Assembly (NCBI GenBank): GCA_934155645.1
Contig: CAKPHC010000002.1
Span: forward strand, 124,001 to 188,000
Reading direction: 5' to 3'
From: an uncultured Bacilli bacterium
GTDB lineage: Bacteria > Bacillota_I > Bacilli_A > RF39 > UBA660
Length of the DNA stretch: 64,000 nucleotides
Shown here piece by piece: positions 60,257 through 64,000 of the stretch. Made by a program: the position numbers and the translations under genes. Below the pieces are notes generated by a model that was given only the letters and a program-made list of their open reading frames with translations, was not told where the DNA came from and searched no databases. Each line of letters begins with the position of its first letter. Positions within the stretch are counted from its first letter, which is position 1.

Positions 60257-61504
60257 TTAGTTTCCAATAAAGTATCCAAACACTTTACTGACAATTGTAT
60301 CATTTGTTGTTTTTTTAATACTTCTTTTATTATTTAACATTCCATCTATTTTATCATCATCAAACATTGAAGATGATTGTTCTCTTAATTTTAGTTTTTC
60401 ATTATAATACTTAATAATTCCTGATGCACTAGAATATTTATTATTTCTAATTCCAATAGTTGTAATATTTAAAGTAGTAGCATTAATTCCTAGAGTATTT
60501 TCAACTACATAGCTAAACCCTATTAATTCACTAATACCACCTGTAACAATTATATAACTTATTTTTCTTTTTGTTAAGTTATTTATTTGATTTTTTGCAA
60601 GTTTTAATAATTCTACTACCCTAGATTCAACAACCTCAGAGATTTCATATTGATTAATTATTATTTTATCTCCACTTTTAGTTTCTATTTCTAAAACATC
60701 ATTAACATCAGCATATCTCCTTGAACATACTGCAAAATTTTCTTTTAATGTTCTAGAAGTTGTTAAATCTACTCCATATATATAAGAAATATCTTTGTCT
60801 ATATTCTTACTACCTAAATCAATGTTTTCTTCTTTAATAATTATTCCTTTATTGAAGATAGAAACATCAATTTTATCACTACCAATATTAATAACAGCTC
60901 CAAGTGATTTATCCATATCATGAGTTTTAGCTTCATAATAATCTCCAATACTTCCAAAAGTAATATCTTCTACTTCAATACCGCATTCATCAAGTATTTC
61001 TAAGTACGGAATAATATATCTTTTCGGTGCTGATACTAAAACAGCTTTTACTTCTAAGTATTCACCTTGCATTCCCTTAGGATCATGAACACTCTCACCT
61101 TCATCAACTGAAAAAGTAATCGGAATAACAGTTACCAATCCATCTCTAGGTGGAATTTTATCTATAACAGAATTTTCAAGTGCTGAAGAAATATCATTAC
61201 CTGTTACTATACCATCTTCATTTTCAATTCTAGTAACACCTGATACCACACTAAAATGTCTTTCGTTTGATGGAACAGTAATTATTGCTTTATCTATTTT
61301 TACTCCAATGGATGGTTCTAATTCCTTAATAGCTAATTTTAAAGAATTAATCGCTAACTCTTTATCAACTACTAATCCTTTTTTTATGCCAGTTGACCTT
61401 ACATTAGTAGAAGCCAGAATATTAAAACGATTGTCTAAAAACTCACTAATGACAATTTTAATACTATCGCTACCAATATCTATTCCAGTATAAATATCTC
61501 TCAT
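60257..61504 (-). CDS. ftsA: Cell division protein FtsA
   Basis: 415 residues from the ATG at 61504 (MRDIYTGIDIGSDSIKIVIS, with GTAGGAGCG upstream); an upstream reading to 61609 would run through the promoter and terminator. Actin fold: phosphate 1 IDIGSDSIKIV, SHS2 domain insertion, VINIGSDKIDVSIF phosphate 2, VTGGISELIG adenosine motif. A C-terminal amphipathic helix (NDTIVSKVFGYFIGN) is the membrane anchor. It tethers FtsZ to the membrane. Confidence 0.97.
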   Translation of the reverse strand: MRDIYTGIDIGSDSIKIVISEFLDNRFNILASTNVRSTGIKKGLVVDKELAINSLKLAIKELEPSIGVKIDKAIITVPSNERHFSVVSGVTRIENEDGIVTGNDISSALENSVIDKIPPRDGLVTVIPITFSVDEGESVHDPKGMQGEYLEVKAVLVSAPKRYIIPYLEILDECGIEVEDITFGSIGDYYEAKTHDMDKSLGAVINIGSDKIDVSIFNKGIIIKEENIDLGSKNIDKDISYIYGVDLTTSRTLKENFAVCSRRYADVNDVLEIETKSGDKIIINQYEISEVVESRVVELLKLAKNQINNLTKRKISYIIVTGGISELIGFSYVVENTLGINATTLNITTIGIRNNKYSSASGIIKYYNEKLKLREQSSSMFDDDKIDGMLNNKRSIKKTTNDTIVSKVFGYFIGN

Positions 61505-61529
61505 ATCATCGCTCCTACTTTCAAAATAT

Positions 61530-61557
61530 ATTATACTATATTTTAATATTATTTCAA
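61530..61557 (-). promoter_or_regulatory. Promoter of ftsA-ftsZ
   Basis: TTGAAA (61552-61557) and a perfect TATAAT (61530-61535) with a 16-bp spacer, directly behind the bacteriocin terminator. Confidence 0.65.
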
Positions 61558-61564
61558 ATACTTT

Positions 61565-61600
61565 TTGAAAATAGAAAAAGGTAACCCGTAAGTTACCTTT
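61565..61600 (-). terminator. Terminator of the bacteriocin operon
   Basis: Nine-pair stem AAAGGTAAC/GTTACCTTT with a six-base loop, followed by TTCTATTTT on the minus strand; overlaps the end of the 54-residue peptide gene. Confidence 0.85.
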
Positions 61601-61763
61601 AACACACAACTAAATGATACAATGCTCTTAAAAAAGTTCCAAGATAAGTGCCTATATTAAAAATAGTTACAACTACAACATTAAAACTAATCATAATAAT
61701 AGGTGAAAAAACTAATAACAATACATTTTGTATAATCTTATTGTTTTTTATTAAATACTGCAT
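61599..61763 (-). CDS. 54-residue hydrophobic peptide, candidate immunity protein
   Basis: ATG at 61763 with AGGAAAACT upstream, overlapping the end of the second bacteriocin gene by 13 bp. Encodes MQYLIKNNKII, then two short hydrophobic stretches (NVLLLVFSPIIMISF, NVVVVTIF) and the tail IGTYLGTFLRALYHLVVC. That tail aligns with VGRSLGTAIRRLYSGKLC near the end of bacteriocin peptide 2: about 8 of 18 positions match (G, L, G, T, R, L, Y, C). No double-Gly leader. It is the last gene before the terminator, the usual place for immunity. It might also be a third bacteriocin. Confidence 0.6.
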   Translation of the reverse strand: MQYLIKNNKIIQNVLLLVFSPIIMISFNVVVVTIFNIGTYLGTFLRALYHLVVC

Positions 61764-61921
61764 AGTTTTCCTGAATATAATCTTCTAATAGCAGTACCTA
61801 AACTTCTTCCTACATCCATTACAGTTTTTATTCCTGTTGCAAAAGCATTAATTATAGTACCAGTAAGATTAACTCCACCAGCAATCATTAATAATTCTTC
61901 TCTATTACTTATATTTGCCAT
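61751..61921 (-). CDS. Bacteriocin precursor 2 (double-glycine leader, 56 residues)
   Basis: ATG at 61921 with a strong AGGAGGT five bases upstream. Leader MANISNREELLMIAGG ends in a double Gly with Leu at -7 and Ile at -4, the class II pattern. Mature part of 40 residues starts VNLTGTIINAFATGIKTVMD and ends SLGTAIRRLYSGKLCSI, with several Gly and a single Cys. It follows the first bacteriocin gene by 10 bp. Together they resemble a two-peptide (class IIb) bacteriocin exported by the ABC protein upstream. Confidence 0.75.
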   Translation of the reverse strand: MANISNREELLMIAGGVNLTGTIINAFATGIKTVMDVGRSLGTAIRRLYSGKLCSI

Positions 61922-61931
61922 TTTATACCTC

Positions 61932-62072
61932 CTAATTACATTTTAATGGTCTTACAAAACCATCTATTAATCCTATTAAAAAGATTATTCCACCAACAAG
62001 GCCTACACCGCCCCATATTGATAGTCCTCCACCATTAATATTTTTCAAATCTTTATTATCAATTTCTAACAT
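61932..62072 (-). CDS. Bacteriocin precursor 1 (double-glycine leader, 46 residues)
   Basis: ATG at 62072, one base after the accessory gene stop, with AAGGGGGAAATAA upstream. Leader MLEIDNKDLKNINGG has the -4 Ile and -7 Leu of double-glycine leaders. The 31-residue mature part starts GLSIWGGVGLVGGIIFLIGL and ends IDGFVRPLKCN. It is hydrophobic and Gly-rich, with a GxxxG (GLVGG) like those of class IIb peptides, and one Cys. Very short, so usual ORF filters miss it. Confidence 0.8.
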   Translation of the reverse strand: MLEIDNKDLKNINGGGLSIWGGVGLVGGIIFLIGLIDGFVRPLKCN

Positions 62073-62073
62073 C

Positions 62074-62505
62074 TTATTTCCCCCTTACTAAATTAATAAT
62101 ATATTCAAAAATGGTCATTTCTTCTACAACAAATCTTACTTCTACTACGGCATTATCAATAAAATCTCTATCATTTAAATTAACTTTAATCATTACTTCC
62201 TTATAAAAGTTATTCTGTTCATTTATTATTTCATAACCTATTCTATCTATTTCATAAGTATATTTATCACTACCTATATAGATATTTGAATTATCAGCAA
62301 TAATCTTTAATTCGCTTATTGGTACAAGTAAATTTAGTTTGTTATATTTAACTATTCCAGATGTTTTATAATAATCAGTTAACTTAAATGTTTGATTGAT
62401 TAATATTACACCTAGTATTATAAAAGCAAACAATATCAACCAAGTAAATAAAATCTTAGGGATTTTTCTTTGATATTTAATCATATAATCATTAATACTA
62501 AGCAT
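62074..62505 (-). CDS. Bacteriocin export accessory protein (membrane-fusion-like, short)
   Basis: 143 residues from the ATG at 62505, which overlaps the ABC stop (CATGCTTAG); a longer reading to 62556 would overlap the ABC gene by 58 bp and is less likely. One membrane helix (ILFTWLILFAFIILGVILI) follows a short basic N-terminus, then a beta-rich extracellular part (KLNLLVPISELKIIADN). This is the layout of HlyD/ComB/EntB-type accessory proteins but far shorter (usual size over 300). Sits between the ABC exporter and the bacteriocin genes. Confidence 0.75.
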   Translation of the reverse strand: MLSINDYMIKYQRKIPKILFTWLILFAFIILGVILINQTFKLTDYYKTSGIVKYNKLNLLVPISELKIIADNSNIYIGSDKYTYEIDRIGYEIINEQNNFYKEVMIKVNLNDRDFIDNAVVEVRFVVEEMTIFEYIINLVRGK

Positions 62506-64000
62506 GTAATAAATTCTCCATATTAATACTTTTACTAAATAAATCTTTATTATCAAATCTATGAGAAATATATATTATCGTTTTATCTTTATTCTCTTTA
62601 AAAATATTTTCTAATATTTCTCGTTCTTTAGTTACATCTACTTGACTCAAGCTTTCATCTAATATATAAATACTGCTCTTCTTAAGTAAGGCTCTTGCTA
62701 ATATAATTCTTTGTCTTTCTCCACCACTTATATTAAATCCATTTTCTTCTAAAGGCATTTCATACGATAAAATATTGTTCTTTATAATCTCTTCGACTTT
62801 AGTAATTTCGGCAACTTTCAAAAATCTATCATAACTAACATCTCTATTCAAAACTATATTATTGTATATAGTATCAGTAAACAGATTTTCATTCTGTCCA
62901 ACATAACATATTTCACGTCTTATATCTAGAGAATTATAATCATTAATATCTTTTTCATCAATAAATACCTTGTCACGTTCTATATCAAAAAACTTCATTA
63001 ATATCCTTCCAACAGTACTTTTACCAGCGCCACTTTTGCCATATATCATAACTTTATCCCCTGCTTTTACTTGCAAATTAACATTTTCAAATATATTCTT
63101 ACGACCATAATAAGAATAATTTAAATCATTGATTCTTATATCACCTTTTAATTCTTTACCGTTATATTTTTTGTCTATCTCCATTTTTTCTTCTTTGACT
63201 TCATACAATTCTGTTACTCTTTCAATAGATATCTTTGCTCTTTTTATTAATAATTCTAATTCTATTATTCCTTTGATTGGTTCTAAAAAATATACAATCA
63301 TACTGTTGTAAGTTAAGATGCTACCTATTGTCATTTTACCCTTTAAAACGAACAAAGCACTTACAAACATAATAATAGATAAACCTACATAATTAATAAT
63401 ATTTTTAAGAAAATTCTCAAAGTTATACAACCTTTGAAATTTATAACTATTATTTAAATAAGTATTATATTTAACGCTCATTTGATTACAATTATTTTCT
63501 TCTATTTTTAAAGATTTAATTGTATCTATATTATTAATTGATTCAATCATATAAGAATTAACCATTGCTGCGTCTTCCTGATTTTTAGTAATATATTTTT
63601 CGAATATTTTGTTAAATATCTTTATTACAATTAAATAAAGAATAACAATAATTAATCCTATCATAGTAAGATTAAAATTAATTTTTAATAATACAAAGAA
63701 AACAAATATAACTAGTACTAAATCAACAAAAACCGTCATAAACAACCGACTTATTGTATCTTTAATATCTCCTAAATCATTAATGCGCGATATAACTTCT
63801 CCTGTTGTTCTACTTTTATAATATAAATAAGGAAGTGATACTATATGTTTATAAACATCTAGAATTAAAGTATTATCCAAAGTGTGATTAATAAAAGTTA
63901 ACATATTACTTCTTACTAAATCAATTATTGATTTTAATAAACAAAGGAAAATAAATATAATTATAATGAAATTTAGATTATCGTAGGAAGAATAACTTAA
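62498..64000 (-). CDS. Bacteriocin ABC exporter, 5' end beyond the window
   Basis: Open to the right edge of the window with no start, so the front is missing. The visible part has a membrane domain with RTTGEVISRINDLGDI, the PCAT-type coupling motif, and an ATPase with Walker A YGKSGAGKST, signature NISGGERQR and Walker B IYILDESLSQVD. PCAT exporters start with a C39 peptidase that removes double-glycine leaders; that domain would lie beyond 64000 (prediction). Its stop overlaps the accessory gene start. Confidence 0.88.
   Translation of the reverse strand, partial: LSYSSYDNLNFIIIIFIFLCLLKSIIDLVRSNMLTFINHTLDNTLILDVYKHIVSLPYLYYKSRTTGEVISRINDLGDIKDTISRLFMTVFVDLVLVIFVFFVLLKINFNLTMIGLIIVILYLIVIKIFNKIFEKYITKNQEDAAMVNSYMIESINNIDTIKSLKIEENNCNQMSVKYNTYLNNSYKFQRLYNFENFLKNIINYVGLSIIMFVSALFVLKGKMTIGSILTYNSMIVYFLEPIKGIIELELLIKRAKISIERVTELYEVKEEKMEIDKKYNGKELKGDIRINDLNYSYYGRKNIFENVNLQVKAGDKVMIYGKSGAGKSTVGRILMKFFDIERDKVFIDEKDINDYNSLDIRREICYVGQNENLFTDTIYNNIVLNRDVSYDRFLKVAEITKVEEIIKNNILSYEMPLEENGFNISGGERQRIILARALLKKSSIYILDESLSQVDVTKEREILENIFKENKDKTIIYISHRFDNKDLFSKSINMENLLHA

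Noticed and set aside
1..64000. tRNA, rRNA, CRISPR arrays, insertion sequences
   Set aside because: I looked for cloverleaf-type sequences, evenly spaced direct repeats and transposase motifs and saw none. A tRNA or covariance-model scan was not possible here.

Overview
The window comes from a low-GC, Gram-positive-type bacterium, most likely an uncultured gut lineage of the Bacilli/Mycoplasmatota border (RF39-like). This placement is an inference from gene content and style, not a computed phylogeny. The coding sequence is very A/T rich. Strong AGGAGG/GGTGAT ribosome sites precede most genes, and almost every gene lies on the minus strand with tight or overlapping spacing. TGA is used as a stop (for example at 15694-15696 and 57362-57364), so this is not the Mycoplasma code. 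The cell makes peptidoglycan-type division machinery (PASTA-PBP, FtsL, FtsA, FtsZ) and decorates itself with single-pass surface proteins. No tRNA, rRNA, CRISPR, transposase or phage gene was seen.

Layout from left to right. 1-1546: two membrane proteins resembling type IV secretion components (cut by the window edge). 1657-3681: topA. 3784-8381: a heterodimeric multidrug-type ABC exporter with its own TetR repressor. 8491-14818: large surface protein A, a phosphohexomutase, a small membrane protein and trigger factor. 14965-15815: a plus-strand mini-operon with a 15-residue peptide, a CPBP membrane protein and a 40-residue membrane peptide. 15871-18147: LemA/DUF3137 and a surface protein. 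18246-21978: greA, an HD dNTPase-like protein and two U32 proteins (tRNA hydroxylation type). 22079-25924: the mraZ-rsmH-ftsL-PBP division cluster. 26051-31568: a degenerate sensor kinase, an acyl-CoA ligase, a probable small RNA and a beta-helix surface protein. 31671-36205: a Nudix-GNAT fusion, two putative peptidases, then thrS under a T-box with a small L29-like protein in front.

36275-43214 is the most unusual block. It is a seven-gene, end-to-end overlapping operon: truncated RelA/SpoT, DUF402, a radical SAM protein, a stand-alone LysRS-like catalytic protein, a second (SPL-like) radical SAM protein, a HAD-methyltransferase fusion, and a CMP/dCMP-type deaminase. A 48-residue leader ORF that runs into a long hairpin precedes it. 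It looks like an undescribed nucleotide/amino-acid-derived pathway, inserted between an ABC-2 transporter operon (43346-45904) and thrS. Then come smc (46055-49003), surface protein B (49079-52135, a twin of A with about 1 kb of identical DNA), pnp, rpsO, and a four-gene cluster of unknown function.

59141-61504 is ftsZ and ftsA. Immediately upstream, 61599-64000 holds a bacteriocin locus: an ABC exporter (cut by the window edge), an accessory membrane protein, two double-glycine-leader peptides of 46 and 56 residues, and a 54-residue hydrophobic peptide that may give immunity. The three peptide genes are shorter than usual ORF cut-offs and are easily missed.
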